Positions 9,390 to 18,195 of a stretch of 64,000 nt of DNA are shown here, piece by piece. The stretch is taken from contig NZ_AUBH01000007.1 in assembly GCF_000429145.1 (NCBI RefSeq), positions 209,767-273,766 of the forward strand, in the 5' to 3' direction. Below the pieces are notes generated by a model. It did not search any database. It was not told the origin of the DNA and was given only the letters and a program-made list of their open reading frames with translations. A program made the position numbers and the translations under genes. The DNA comes from Aestuariibacter salexigens DSM 15300. Its GTDB lineage: Bacteria; Pseudomonadota; Gammaproteobacteria; Enterobacterales; Alteromonadaceae. Position 1 is the first letter of the stretch. The number at the start of each line of letters is the position of its first letter.

Positions 9390-9421
9390 ATGCCGGACAG
9401 GGGCTACGCCCCTTCCGGCAT
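9390..9421. repeat. Long hairpin downstream of htpX, first unit of a degenerate tandem repeat
   Basis: Starts directly after the htpX stop codon. Perfect arms ATGCCGGA (9390-9397) and TCCGGCAT (9414-9421) enclose a second perfect stem GGGGC/GCCCC with a TAC loop. There is no T tract, so it may be a REP-like element or a Rho-aided terminator. Two decaying copies of its right half follow with a period near 34 nt (to about 9493), each reading roughly GGCTC..C..TTTCCGGC..GAC. Confidence 0.75.
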
Positions 9422-9567
9422 GACAGTTGTTGGTGGGCTCTGCCCTTTCCGGCATGACACTCGTCGTAGGCTCCGTCTTTTCCGGCGCGACTATTTGTGG
9501 AGCAGTTGCTTATCCCCACCGTTACACTTTATCCTTAGCTTTAGACTTATCAGCGGCTGAAACAATA

Positions 9568-10176
9568 ATGAAAATATACGACACCAAAACCGCCCCTACA
9601 CCGCGCCGCGTGCGCATCTTTCTAGCCGAGAAAGGCATAGACATGGAGTATGTTCAGGTTGACCTGGCGAAGGGAGAAAACCTCTCTCCTGAAATGCGCG
9701 CCAAGAACCCCATTGGCAAAATTCCCATTCTGGAGCTTGATGACGGTACCTGTGTTTCCGAGTCTGATGCAATATGCACCTATTTTGAAGCGCTGCATCC
9801 ACAACCCTCTTTAATGGGCACCTTGCCGCTAGAAAAAGCCATCATCTCCCAGTGGCAAAGGCAGGTAGAGATGGGATTATTTATGCAGGTAGGCATGTGT
9901 TTCCAGCACACGTCAGGGTATTTTAAAGATCGTATGACACCGGTTCCTGAGTTTGGTAAGGAAGCCGGAAAGAATGCAGCTAAGTTTATGTCCTTGCTGA
10001 ATAAACGACTGGCAGAGTCGCCATTTATTGCCGGAGACAAATTCAGTATCGCCGATATTACTGCACTATGCGCAATTGATTTCGCACGAGTCGTGGATAT
10101 TCGTATTAACCCTGAGCATGAGCACCTATTGCGCTGGCACGCAGAAGTCAGTGCCAGACCAAGCGCTAAGGCCTGA
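9568..10176 (+). CDS. Glutathione S-transferase family protein
   Basis: A 202-residue cytosolic GST-fold protein. The N-terminal thioredoxin-like domain (1-80) starts MKIYDTKTAPTPRRVRIFL and has the cis-proline segment GKIPILEL and the glutathione-contacting ESDAI. The C-terminal all-helical domain has the FIAGDKFSIADITALC N-capping box. The open frame begins at 9427, but that extension only translates the repeat array, so the ATG at 9568 is chosen. The substrate is unknown. The stop is 6 nt from the convergent DNA ligase stop. Confidence 0.88.
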   Translation: MKIYDTKTAPTPRRVRIFLAEKGIDMEYVQVDLAKGENLSPEMRAKNPIGKIPILELDDGTCVSESDAICTYFEALHPQPSLMGTLPLEKAIISQWQRQVEMGLFMQVGMCFQHTSGYFKDRMTPVPEFGKEAGKNAAKFMSLLNKRLAESPFIAGDKFSIADITALCAIDFARVVDIRINPEHEHLLRWHAEVSARPSAKA

Positions 10177-10182
10177 GCTGAT

Positions 10183-11763
10183 CTACAGGATCATCTTTTT
10201 CAGCGTATCAAGCTGGTCAGCTTCTGCGGCCGGCTTGTCCCAACGAATACGATGAACTCTGGGAAAACGCATTGCGACCCCTGATTTGTGACGTTTCGAG
10301 TAATGCACTGAGTCAAAGGCCAACTCAACCACCAGTGCTTTCTCCACTTCTCTGACGGGGCCAAATCGCCCCACGGCATGATTCCGTACCCAACGGTCTA
10401 ATTTTTTGAGCTCTTCATCACTGAAGCCAGAGTATGCTTTTCCGACAGGCAGCAGTTGATTCCCATCCCATAGACCAAACGTATAGTCTGAATAATAGGA
10501 TGAGCGTTTACCATGGCCGCGCTGGGCATACATCATGACAGTGTCGATGACTTTTGCATCTCTTTTCCATTTATACCAATTTCCTTTTGGTCTTCCTGGA
10601 ATGTAAGTACTCGCTCTTCTTTTAAGCATCAGACCTTCGATGTTGCCATTACTGTCATCGCTTGCTTGTTGGCGCAGCTTCGCGAGCTCGTCCATATCGT
10701 CAAAATCAATACTTGGTGACGGAATGATTTGACCATGTTTTTGCTGCGCAAGCATGCTAAATAATCGAGACTGACGTTCAACAAGCGACAGCGACGTCAG
10801 ATCTTCACCGTCTATTGATAACGCATCGTATGCAACGATGGCGACCGGATAGGTCTGTTGGAGTTTCTTCGACGGTTTCTTCTTGTTCAGTCGCTGTTGC
10901 AGCTCATTGAAACTGCCAAATTTGCCATTCCGGTAGACCATTAGCTCACCGTCGATGACGGCGTTTATTTCTATATCTTGCAGTAAATCAGGGAAGCTGT
11001 GACTGATGTCATCGCCGGTCCGGGAAAACAGAGCCTTGCCGGTCGATCTGCTCACAAGCTGAGTGCGAATGCCATCATATTTCCACTCTGCCTGCCATTC
11101 ATCAGGCACAATGCTCTGCAACTCACCCTGTTCAATAGGGTGGGAAAGCATCAATGGATGGAACACCACTCTGTCAGATACGTCTGGCTTGTCGGTGTGG
11201 CCCTCTAACCAGTCAAATAGTTCAGTGTAGGGCGCTTTGAGTCCATGCCAGACGCCTTCGATTTGTTCAATACTCACATTGCCATATTCGGCCAGAGTGC
11301 GCTTGACCAGCCTGGTGGACATGCCAATACGCAATCCGCCTGTTCCTATCTTGAGCAACGCCCAGCGTTGACTGGCCGTCATGTGCTCTAGTAACCCAGC
11401 CAGATACTCGGCCTTATCAGACTTACTCCGACTTGAAAATTCATCCAACAATTCGGTAAGCGAGGGTAGACCGGATTCAGCCTTTTGAGGTGAATCCGGC
11501 CACATATGGGCGATGGTTTCACTCATTTCTCCGACATAGTCATAGCTGATGGCAAAAAGCTCAGGATCGACACGTTCTGCCATTAAGTCTTTGAGCTGAC
11601 TACGGGTAAACAGCTTGGTTTCCAGTGTTCCTGCAACAATGGCCAGTGCCCAGCCTCGTTCAGGATCTGCTGTCGTACGCAGGTAGTCCTGCAACAGCAA
11701 AGATTTGGCGTTTGTGCTGGAGGTAAAATACAGCCGGTCTAATAATTCACAGAATGCTTTCAT
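10183..11763 (-). CDS. ATP-dependent DNA ligase of the ligase-associated repair cassette
   Basis: A 526-residue ATP-dependent DNA ligase. It has an N-terminal DNA-binding domain (to about 200), then the adenylation domain with the nucleotidyl-lysine motif EWKYDGIR (motif I), motif III VIDGELMVY, motif IV EGLMLKRR, motif V WYKWKRD, and an OB-fold C-terminal domain. This matches the bacterial ligase family found with an exonuclease, a helicase and a phosphoesterase (the TIGR04120-type set), distinct from replicative NAD-dependent LigA. Its ATG overlaps the stop of the upstream nuclease gene (TAATG), so the two are translationally coupled. The expected role is strand sealing in a DNA damage response, not essential replication. 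Confidence 0.92.
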   Translation of the reverse strand: MKAFCELLDRLYFTSSTNAKSLLLQDYLRTTADPERGWALAIVAGTLETKLFTRSQLKDLMAERVDPELFAISYDYVGEMSETIAHMWPDSPQKAESGLPSLTELLDEFSSRSKSDKAEYLAGLLEHMTASQRWALLKIGTGGLRIGMSTRLVKRTLAEYGNVSIEQIEGVWHGLKAPYTELFDWLEGHTDKPDVSDRVVFHPLMLSHPIEQGELQSIVPDEWQAEWKYDGIRTQLVSRSTGKALFSRTGDDISHSFPDLLQDIEINAVIDGELMVYRNGKFGSFNELQQRLNKKKPSKKLQQTYPVAIVAYDALSIDGEDLTSLSLVERQSRLFSMLAQQKHGQIIPSPSIDFDDMDELAKLRQQASDDSNGNIEGLMLKRRASTYIPGRPKGNWYKWKRDAKVIDTVMMYAQRGHGKRSSYYSDYTFGLWDGNQLLPVGKAYSGFSDEELKKLDRWVRNHAVGRFGPVREVEKALVVELAFDSVHYSKRHKSGVAMRFPRVHRIRWDKPAAEADQLDTLKKMIL

Positions 11764-12776
11764 TAACTGCTGTCATCCTCTTCATATCCCACCAGAGACA
11801 GCGCCTGCGCTTTAAAGCCCATTTTCCTGGCCTGATGTAGCAGTGCATCTTCACGACCGTGAGTCACCCACACCTCGGGTGCGTTGACGTCTTGCAAGGT
11901 TCGCAGCAGTTCCGGCCAATCCGCGTGGTCGGAGATGATCAGCGGCAACTCAGCTCTACGTTGTTTACTACGAGCGCGAATCTGCATCCAGCCTGATGCC
12001 ATACAGGTAAGCACATTTGGTAATTTCCTAGACCAACGGTCGGCCAATGCGGAGGGAGGAGCCAATACAATTTCGCCTGCCAGTGTGCGCAAATCTGCAA
12101 CGTCACTGACGGCGATGAGTTCACCAAAATTAAACCCGTAGTCAATGTAGAGATCACAGAGCTTGCTCAGTGCGCCATGTAAAAAAACCGGTTTCTCGTA
12201 TCCTGCATCACGCAGGGCTAATAACACACGCTGACACTTTCCCAGTGCATATACGCCGACCAGATGGCAGCGCTCTGGAAACAGCGATAATGAACTGAGC
12301 AACTTTTTCATTTCATGGCGGATATCCGGGTGTTTGAAAACCGGTAGCCCAAAGGTGGCTTCGGTAACGAAGACATCACAATCAACTGGTTCAAACGGCT
12401 CACAGGTAGGGTCAGGCGTACGCTTGTAGTCACCGGCAAATACCACTGTTTTGTTGGCATGAGTAATGGCTGCCTGCGCACTGCCGAGGATATGTCCAGC
12501 AGGATAAAAGGTCAGGGTCGATTCGCCAATATCCACGGTTTTTCGATAAGGGATAGGGCGAATAAAACGCGCGTGATCCTGACCATATCGGGTTGCCATT
12601 ATCGCCAGGGTCTCAGGTGTAGCATAGACGTGCTTATGACCTGCTCTGGCATGATCGGCATGGCCATGAGTGATGATTGCGTGCTCGACCGGCTGCATAG
12701 GGTCAATGTATGCACTGGCCGGTTTGACCAACAGGCCCTGAGGTTGTTTGACTATCCACTCTGCAGGCGTCGACAT
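11763..12776 (-). CDS. Ligase-associated metallo-beta-lactamase-fold exonuclease
   Basis: A 337-residue protein of the beta-CASP/MBL nuclease group (SNM1/CPSF-like). The metal-binding motif THGHADHARAG is near 35, the second His region FYPAGHILGSAQ near 90, FAGDYKRTPDP near 113, and a C-terminal ISDHADWPEL followed by VTHGRED. These are standard metal ligands of the fold. It belongs to the ligase-associated set (exonuclease component, TIGR04122-type). It lies upstream of and overlaps the ligase gene by 1 nt, and is divergent from the helicase gene with about 86 nt between the chosen starts. Confidence 0.9.
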   Translation of the reverse strand: MSTPAEWIVKQPQGLLVKPASAYIDPMQPVEHAIITHGHADHARAGHKHVYATPETLAIMATRYGQDHARFIRPIPYRKTVDIGESTLTFYPAGHILGSAQAAITHANKTVVFAGDYKRTPDPTCEPFEPVDCDVFVTEATFGLPVFKHPDIRHEMKKLLSSLSLFPERCHLVGVYALGKCQRVLLALRDAGYEKPVFLHGALSKLCDLYIDYGFNFGELIAVSDVADLRTLAGEIVLAPPSALADRWSRKLPNVLTCMASGWMQIRARSKQRRAELPLIISDHADWPELLRTLQDVNAPEVWVTHGREDALLHQARKMGFKAQALSLVGYEEDDSS

Positions 12777-12862
12777 AATGCTCGTTGTTAAAACACAGTG
12801 CTGAACAATACGCAGTGACAGATGCCAGTGATCAAATAGCGAAAAATTCAGTAAATATCGTT

Positions 12863-15334
12863 ATGTCAGAAAATTCCCCTTTCCAGCAAGCGCTTCCCCC
12901 TGTCTTCGAAGACTGGTTTGCCAGCCGTGGCTGGCAACCGCGCAGCTACCAGCTCAAGATGATCGACGCATTTAATGGCCGGCAATCAACCTTGCTAATC
13001 GCTCCGACCGGGGCGGGTAAAACGTTGTCAGGCTTTTTACCTAGCCTGGTTAACATGACTCTTGAAGAGTGCAAGCACTTACACACTTTATACATCAGCC
13101 CATTAAAAGCATTGGCCAACGATATTCAGCGTAATCTGACCGATCCCGTTGAGCAGATGGGACTCAACATCAGCATTGAAACCCGTACCGGTGATACGCC
13201 ATCACACAAGCGTCAGCGGCAGCGCCGCTTGCCACCTAATATTTTGCTTACCACGCCTGAATCATTGATGCTCATGCTTTCCTACGCTGATGCCCCCCGC
13301 ATTTTTTCCAGACTAAAGTGCGTCATCGTCGATGAAGTGCACAGCTTCGTAAGTAATAAGCGAGGAGATTTCACCACCCTGGCATTGGCCAGATTAACGC
13401 GGCTGGCGGGACATTACGTTAGGTTTGGTTTGTCTGCCACGGTGGCGGAGCCGCAAGCATTGGCAACATGGCTTGGCAGCAAAGCTAAGCCAGCTGAGCT
13501 ACTGATTGAACAGTCCCCAGTGTTACCGGATATTAAAGTTGTCGAGCCTTCAGAACGCATGCCATATGGCGGCTTTATGGCTAAATATGCGGTTGCAGAC
13601 ATTTACGCGCAGATTAAAGCGAGCCAGATGACATTAGTGTTTGTTAATACCCGAGCGCAGGTTGAACTGATGTTTCAAATGCTTTGGGAGCACAACCGTG
13701 ATGCCCTGCCCATCGCCATTTATCATGGTTCACTGAGCAAGGAGCAGCGTCATAAAACGGAATCCATGATGGCCAAGGGCATGTTGCGTGCGATTGTCAC
13801 AACCTCGGCGCTGGAGCTCGGGATAGACTGGGGCGACGTTGATGTCGTTATACAGGTCGGTGCACCCAAAGGCGTAAGTCGGCTATTACAAAGAATCGGT
13901 CGCTCCAACCACAGGATGGACGAGCCCAGTCAGGCGCTTATGGTACCGGCGAATCGATTTGAAGCACTTGAGTGTGAAGCGGCCATGTCGGCGATCAAGG
14001 CTCAAAAACTGGACGGCGAGCCAGGTCATCCGGGGTCGCTGGACATCGTGCCGCAATATATTCTCAACTGTTTATGCAGCGAGGCTGATACGCCTGATGT
14101 CCTGTTTGATGAGATTCGTAACGCTCAGCCCTACTTTGACCTGACGCGTGAAGATTTCGATAAACTGTTTGAATTCACCGAAAACGGTGGTTACGCGCTG
14201 AAATATTACGATCGCTATTGTCGTCTTTCCCAAGACGAAGAAGGGCGTTACCAACCAGCTAACAAACGTGTAATTCAACGCCATAGGCAGAATATCGGCA
14301 CGATCGTTGAGGCGGGCCGATTGAAAGTAAAGCGGCTGCGGCGCAAACATCAGGGCCAAGTCGTAGGCGAGGTCGAGGAGTACTTTGCTCAGCAATTGGT
14401 GCCAGGTGATACGTTTTTATTTGCCGGCGAAGTACTGAAATTTGAAGGGATAAGAGACATGTTTGTCGAGGCATCGCCAAGCAAAGGGGGCGAGCCTAAG
14501 ATCCCCAGCTACGTGGGCGGACAACTGCCATTGTCGACGTTTCTTGCCGAAGGTGTCCGTCAGCTTCTCAACGAACCTTCACGTTGGTCGTCACTGTCAC
14601 CTCAGGTGCGAGAGTGGCTGGACTTACAACAGGCTTTCTCTGAGCTGCCCGGCAGGGACAGCGTACTGATAGAGCAATTCCCCTATCGCAAAGCGTTTCA
14701 CACCCTGTTTTATACATTCGAAGGACGTAAAGCCAATCAGACTTTGGGCATGCTGGTGACCAAGCGAATGGAGCGACTGGGTCTGAAACCGTTAAGTTTC
14801 AGTGTTACCGATTATGGCCTGTCGGTCTGCTCGCTGGTCGCATTTGGTGAATCGGCTATCCCACGTCTGTTTCATCCGGATATTCTTGGAGATGAACTCG
14901 AGGACTGGATGCTAGAAGCGCCTATGCTGAAACGATCTTTTCGTCGTGTTGCGGTTGTCAGCGGTCTGACAGAGCAAAATTACCATGCAACACGAAAGTC
15001 GATGAAGCAGGTCACATTTTCCACCGATCTGATTTACGATACGCTGCGTGAATACGACCCTGATCACATTCTGTTAAAAGTGGCAAGACAGGATGCAGAA
15101 CGAGAATTGCTGGATCTGTCACGGCTGGCCGATTTGCTGATCCGCTTTGTCGGCAAAGTGCGTTTCAGGGCACTGACTAAAGTGTCCCCTATGGCTATCC
15201 CAATTGTATTGGATGTGCGCAGCGAACAAGTCAAAGGTGTGGGTGTGGAGGCCCTGCTTGAACAAGCAAGCCTGATGGATGAGGCAGACCAACTGATGCA
15301 AGACGTACGAGACTACCTTGAGCAAACTGATTAA
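12863..15334 (+). CDS. Ligase-associated Lhr-like DEXH-box helicase
   Basis: An 823-residue superfamily-2 helicase of the Lhr-core type. It has Walker A APTGAGKT near 40, SPLKALAND, TTPESLMLM, the DEVH box (VDEVHSF) and motif VI GRSNHR, followed by a winged-helix and Lhr-core C-terminal region. The frame is open from a TTG at 12785. The ATG at 12863 (before SENSPFQQALPPVFEDWF) is preferred since the extra 26 residues look non-conserved and would leave only 8 nt to the divergent nuclease gene. It ends overlapping the phosphoesterase gene by 17 nt. Expected role: 3'-5' DNA unwinding in repair together with its cassette partners. Confidence 0.9.
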   Translation: MSENSPFQQALPPVFEDWFASRGWQPRSYQLKMIDAFNGRQSTLLIAPTGAGKTLSGFLPSLVNMTLEECKHLHTLYISPLKALANDIQRNLTDPVEQMGLNISIETRTGDTPSHKRQRQRRLPPNILLTTPESLMLMLSYADAPRIFSRLKCVIVDEVHSFVSNKRGDFTTLALARLTRLAGHYVRFGLSATVAEPQALATWLGSKAKPAELLIEQSPVLPDIKVVEPSERMPYGGFMAKYAVADIYAQIKASQMTLVFVNTRAQVELMFQMLWEHNRDALPIAIYHGSLSKEQRHKTESMMAKGMLRAIVTTSALELGIDWGDVDVVIQVGAPKGVSRLLQRIGRSNHRMDEPSQALMVPANRFEALECEAAMSAIKAQKLDGEPGHPGSLDIVPQYILNCLCSEADTPDVLFDEIRNAQPYFDLTREDFDKLFEFTENGGYALKYYDRYCRLSQDEEGRYQPANKRVIQRHRQNIGTIVEAGRLKVKRLRRKHQGQVVGEVEEYFAQQLVPGDTFLFAGEVLKFEGIRDMFVEASPSKGGEPKIPSYVGGQLPLSTFLAEGVRQLLNEPSRWSSLSPQVREWLDLQQAFSELPGRDSVLIEQFPYRKAFHTLFYTFEGRKANQTLGMLVTKRMERLGLKPLSFSVTDYGLSVCSLVAFGESAIPRLFHPDILGDELEDWMLEAPMLKRSFRRVAVVSGLTEQNYHATRKSMKQVTFSTDLIYDTLREYDPDHILLKVARQDAERELLDLSRLADLLIRFVGKVRFRALTKVSPMAIPIVLDVRSEQVKGVGVEALLEQASLMDEADQLMQDVRDYLEQTD

Positions 15335-16016
15335 GCATATTCAACACGGCCACGCTCGCCCGATAAAATTTGCCGGAGATACCTGGCTGTTAGATGGTAA
15401 AGGCTGCATCGTTAATCTGGCACATCAGACACTGATTGTCTCGGATTTGCATTTCGAAAAAGCGTCTTATCTAAACCACTATGGTAACGTACTGCCCACG
15501 TTGGACACGTTCGATACGTTAAAACGCCTCGCAGAGCTCATTGATTTTTATTCGCCCCAGCGAGTCGTGTGTCTGGGCGACAGTTTTCACGACGTCAGGG
15601 CACTGGATAGGATGGCAGAGACCGACCTTGCCACACTGACAGCGCTAGCTGAACAGGTTGAATGCTGGGTGTGGGTGCAGGGTAACCATGACCCCGATCT
15701 GCCCGAATGGTTGACGGGTGACATTGTTGACAGCCTGACGCTTGGTGAAGCACGTTTATTGCATGAGCCAGATGCCCACATTAGCGCGCCGCAAATCGTT
15801 GGCCACTTTCATCCCAAATTGACGGTGAAGACTGCTGGCAGGAAAGTAACGGGGAAATGTGTTGTTGCCTCGTCATCACTGATGATTCTGCCATCCTTTG
15901 GCAGCTACACCGGTGGCCTCGGCGTTAATGATAAGGCAATCACATCATTATTTGGCCAGCAATCTGTTAATTATCACCTACTACGCAAAGAGAAAGTCTG
16001 GCCGATAAAGCCGTAA
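15318..16016 (+). CDS. pdeM: Ligase-associated PdeM-like metallophosphoesterase
   Basis: A 232-residue calcineurin-like phosphoesterase with all metal-site motifs in order: VSDLHFEK, CLGDSFHD, GNHDP and GHFHPK. It is the fourth member of the ligase-associated repair set (TIGR04123-type, named PdeM). It starts with TTG inside the helicase gene (17-nt overlap), so it is probably translationally coupled. Likely activity: nuclease or phosphodiesterase processing DNA ends before ligation. The activity is family knowledge, while its role in this organism is inference. Confidence 0.88.
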   Translation: MSKLIKHIQHGHARPIKFAGDTWLLDGKGCIVNLAHQTLIVSDLHFEKASYLNHYGNVLPTLDTFDTLKRLAELIDFYSPQRVVCLGDSFHDVRALDRMAETDLATLTALAEQVECWVWVQGNHDPDLPEWLTGDIVDSLTLGEARLLHEPDAHISAPQIVGHFHPKLTVKTAGRKVTGKCVVASSSLMILPSFGSYTGGLGVNDKAITSLFGQQSVNYHLLRKEKVWPIKP

Positions 16017-16300
16017 CTCTGTTGCTGGTCCAACCTCAAAATAAAATTCGGCATAGAGCCCATAAGTGAAAAAAATATCAGCTTAAGGCGCTGTTTTTCG
16101 TAGCAAAGATGATAATTATGAATATAAAGCAATAAATTTGGATGATATTTGTGCTTGTAACAATTTGTAACATGGAGTAGTTTGCAAGAAGTCGGTCCAG
16201 TTTACCGGCCGCCGCGATGTGGAAAAATAATAATAAAAACACACCAAGTAAAACGACAGACGCGGCAAATAATAACGACAAGTTACAGGAAAGCAGTACA

Positions 16301-18145
16301 ATGAAAACAACCAAACTTAAGCCGCTGTTCGCGGCAACACTGGTCGCGCTTGGCGCATCTGCCAGTGTATCTGCAGCAGACCGCTACATCATTCAAGTTG
16401 ATAATCCGGGTAAAGGCGTAGTCAAAGCACTTGCCAAACAATCCGGTGCAACAATTGAAGTGGATGCTGATGGTTTTATTGCCGCAACGTTTGCGGGTAA
16501 AAGCCTGGACGATGTCAAAGGATTGATGAATAACCCGCACGTTAAGCTCGTAGAAGTGGATCACGTGCGCAAACCGCTTGCGCTATTCAATGATGATGCA
16601 GGCAACCCTATGACCCAGCAGGTCACGCCATATGCCGTTTACCAGGCACAGGCTGACCAGCTCTCATTTGATGCCAATGCGGGTATGAAAGTCTGTGTCA
16701 TCGACTCAGGACTCGATCAAACCAACCCTGATTTCAACTGGAATGCGATTACTGGCGACAACGATCCTGGCACTGGCAACTGGTTCGATAATGGTGGCCC
16801 ACACGGTACGCACGTTGCGGGCACAATCGGTGCAGAGAACAACAGCTATGGTGTGGTAGGTATGGCACCAGGCGTGGATATGCACATTATTAAAGTGTTT
16901 AATGCCGAAGGCTGGGGATACTCTTCTTCGCTTGCTCAAGCCGCTCAGCTTTGTGGTGCGGCAGGTTCAAACATCATTAACATGAGTTTGGGCGGCGGCG
17001 GTGCCAGCAGCACTGAAGAAGCAGCGTTCCAGCAGTTCGTGGATAACGGCGGTCTGGTGGTTGCTGCAGCCGGTAATGATGGCAACTCAGTACGCTCATA
17101 TCCTGCAGGATATTCCCCGGTCATGATGATCGGTGCTAATGATGCTGACAACAACATCGCCAGCTTCTCTCAATATCCTAGCTGTACTACTGGTCGCGGC
17201 AAACGTGTGACAACAGACGAAACCATCTGTGTCGAGGTAACAGCGGGTGGTGTAGATACACTCTCTACTTATCCTGCAGGCATGGCGACCTCAGCGTCTC
17301 TGGCTGCTGATGGCGTTGGCTTTGCGTCCTCTGCTATGGAAAATGCAGGCAGCGCAACAGGCGCAACCTACTTCATGGGTATTGGTAACAGCGTAGACAG
17401 CGGTGCAGCAGGCAAAGTCTGTGTGATTGATCGCGGTACGATTTCGTTTTTTGACAAAGTACAAAACTGCGAAAACTCAGGCGGTATTGGTGCGGTAATC
17501 ATTAATAATGAGCCAGGCATGCTTTATGGCACATTGGGTGACACCAACACCACATCGATTCCGGCAGTAGGCGCAGCTCTGGAAGATCGCGATGCCTTAC
17601 TGGCAGCGGCAACCATGGATATCTTCATCGGCGCCAGTGATTATGGCCTGATGAGCGGTACGTCAATGGCGACGCCAGCGGTAGCAGGTGTTGCAGCGCT
17701 GGTATGGTCAAATCACCCAAGTTGTACAGGTGAGGAAATCCGTGCGGCACTGAAAGCCACAGCAATGGACTCTGGCGCACCGGGCAAAGATGACTTCTTT
17801 GGCTACGGCATCGTACAGGCTGCAGATGCAGACGCCTATCTGACTGCAAACGGCTGTGCAGGCGGCTCAGGTGGTGGCGGCGGTGGTGGTGACACCGGCG
17901 GCGGTGACTTCACCTTGAGTGCTACTGGCTACAAATCTCGCGGCCTCCAGAATGTAGATCTTAACTGGTCTGGCGCTTCAACCACGAACGTTGATATCTA
18001 CAGAGACGGTGCGCTGATTTCTACTACACAGAATGACGGCAGCTATACTGACTCGCTGAATGTGAAAGGTGGCGGAGACTACCTGTATCAGGTATGTGAC
18101 GAAGGTACCAGCACCTGTTCAGACACAGCGCGCGTTATATTCTAA
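16301..18145 (+). CDS. Secreted subtilisin-like serine protease (S8) with PA insert
   Basis: A 614-residue exported protease. An N-terminal signal peptide ending SVSAAD is followed by a propeptide, then the S8 catalytic domain with Asp135 (VIDSGLD), His168 (HGTHVAG) and Ser455 (GTSMATP). A protease-associated (PA) domain is inserted between His and Ser. A Gly-rich linker near 540-555 leads to a C-terminal beta-sandwich (FN3-like, about 75 residues). The ATG at 16301 is chosen over 16217 because AGGAAAG precedes it and a canonical signal peptide follows. Expected role: extracellular protein degradation for nutrient acquisition. The roughly 280-nt AT-rich upstream region holds two direct TTGTAAC copies at 16157-16171 but no promoter I can call with confidence. 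Confidence 0.93.
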   Translation: MKTTKLKPLFAATLVALGASASVSAADRYIIQVDNPGKGVVKALAKQSGATIEVDADGFIAATFAGKSLDDVKGLMNNPHVKLVEVDHVRKPLALFNDDAGNPMTQQVTPYAVYQAQADQLSFDANAGMKVCVIDSGLDQTNPDFNWNAITGDNDPGTGNWFDNGGPHGTHVAGTIGAENNSYGVVGMAPGVDMHIIKVFNAEGWGYSSSLAQAAQLCGAAGSNIINMSLGGGGASSTEEAAFQQFVDNGGLVVAAAGNDGNSVRSYPAGYSPVMMIGANDADNNIASFSQYPSCTTGRGKRVTTDETICVEVTAGGVDTLSTYPAGMATSASLAADGVGFASSAMENAGSATGATYFMGIGNSVDSGAAGKVCVIDRGTISFFDKVQNCENSGGIGAVIINNEPGMLYGTLGDTNTTSIPAVGAALEDRDALLAAATMDIFIGASDYGLMSGTSMATPAVAGVAALVWSNHPSCTGEEIRAALKATAMDSGAPGKDDFFGYGIVQAADADAYLTANGCAGGSGGGGGGGDTGGGDFTLSATGYKSRGLQNVDLNWSGASTTNVDIYRDGALISTTQNDGSYTDSLNVKGGGDYLYQVCDEGTSTCSDTARVIF

Positions 18146-18161
18146 ATTATACGCAGGAATG

Positions 18162-18190
18162 AAAAGGCGAGCATGATGCTCGCCTTTTTT
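18162..18190. terminator. Bidirectional Rho-independent terminator
   Basis: Perfect 12-bp stem (AAAAGGCGAGCA / TGCTCGCCTTTT, loop TGA) followed by TT. It lies between the convergent protease and aguB stops and has A and T runs on both sides, so it can serve both strands. Confidence 0.88.
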
Positions 18191-18195
18191 GTGTC

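Noticed and set aside
9427..9567. 47-residue N-terminal extension of the glutathione transferase
   Set aside because: It translates the GC-rich repeat array; the domain begins at the ATG at 9568.
12785..12862. N-terminal extension of the helicase from a TTG
   Set aside because: It would leave 8 nt to the divergent gene, has no ribosome-binding site and looks unconserved; the ATG at 12863 is more likely.
16217..16300. 28-residue extension of the subtilase
   Set aside because: It is Asn/Lys-rich and precedes a canonical signal peptide that has its own AGGAAAG site.
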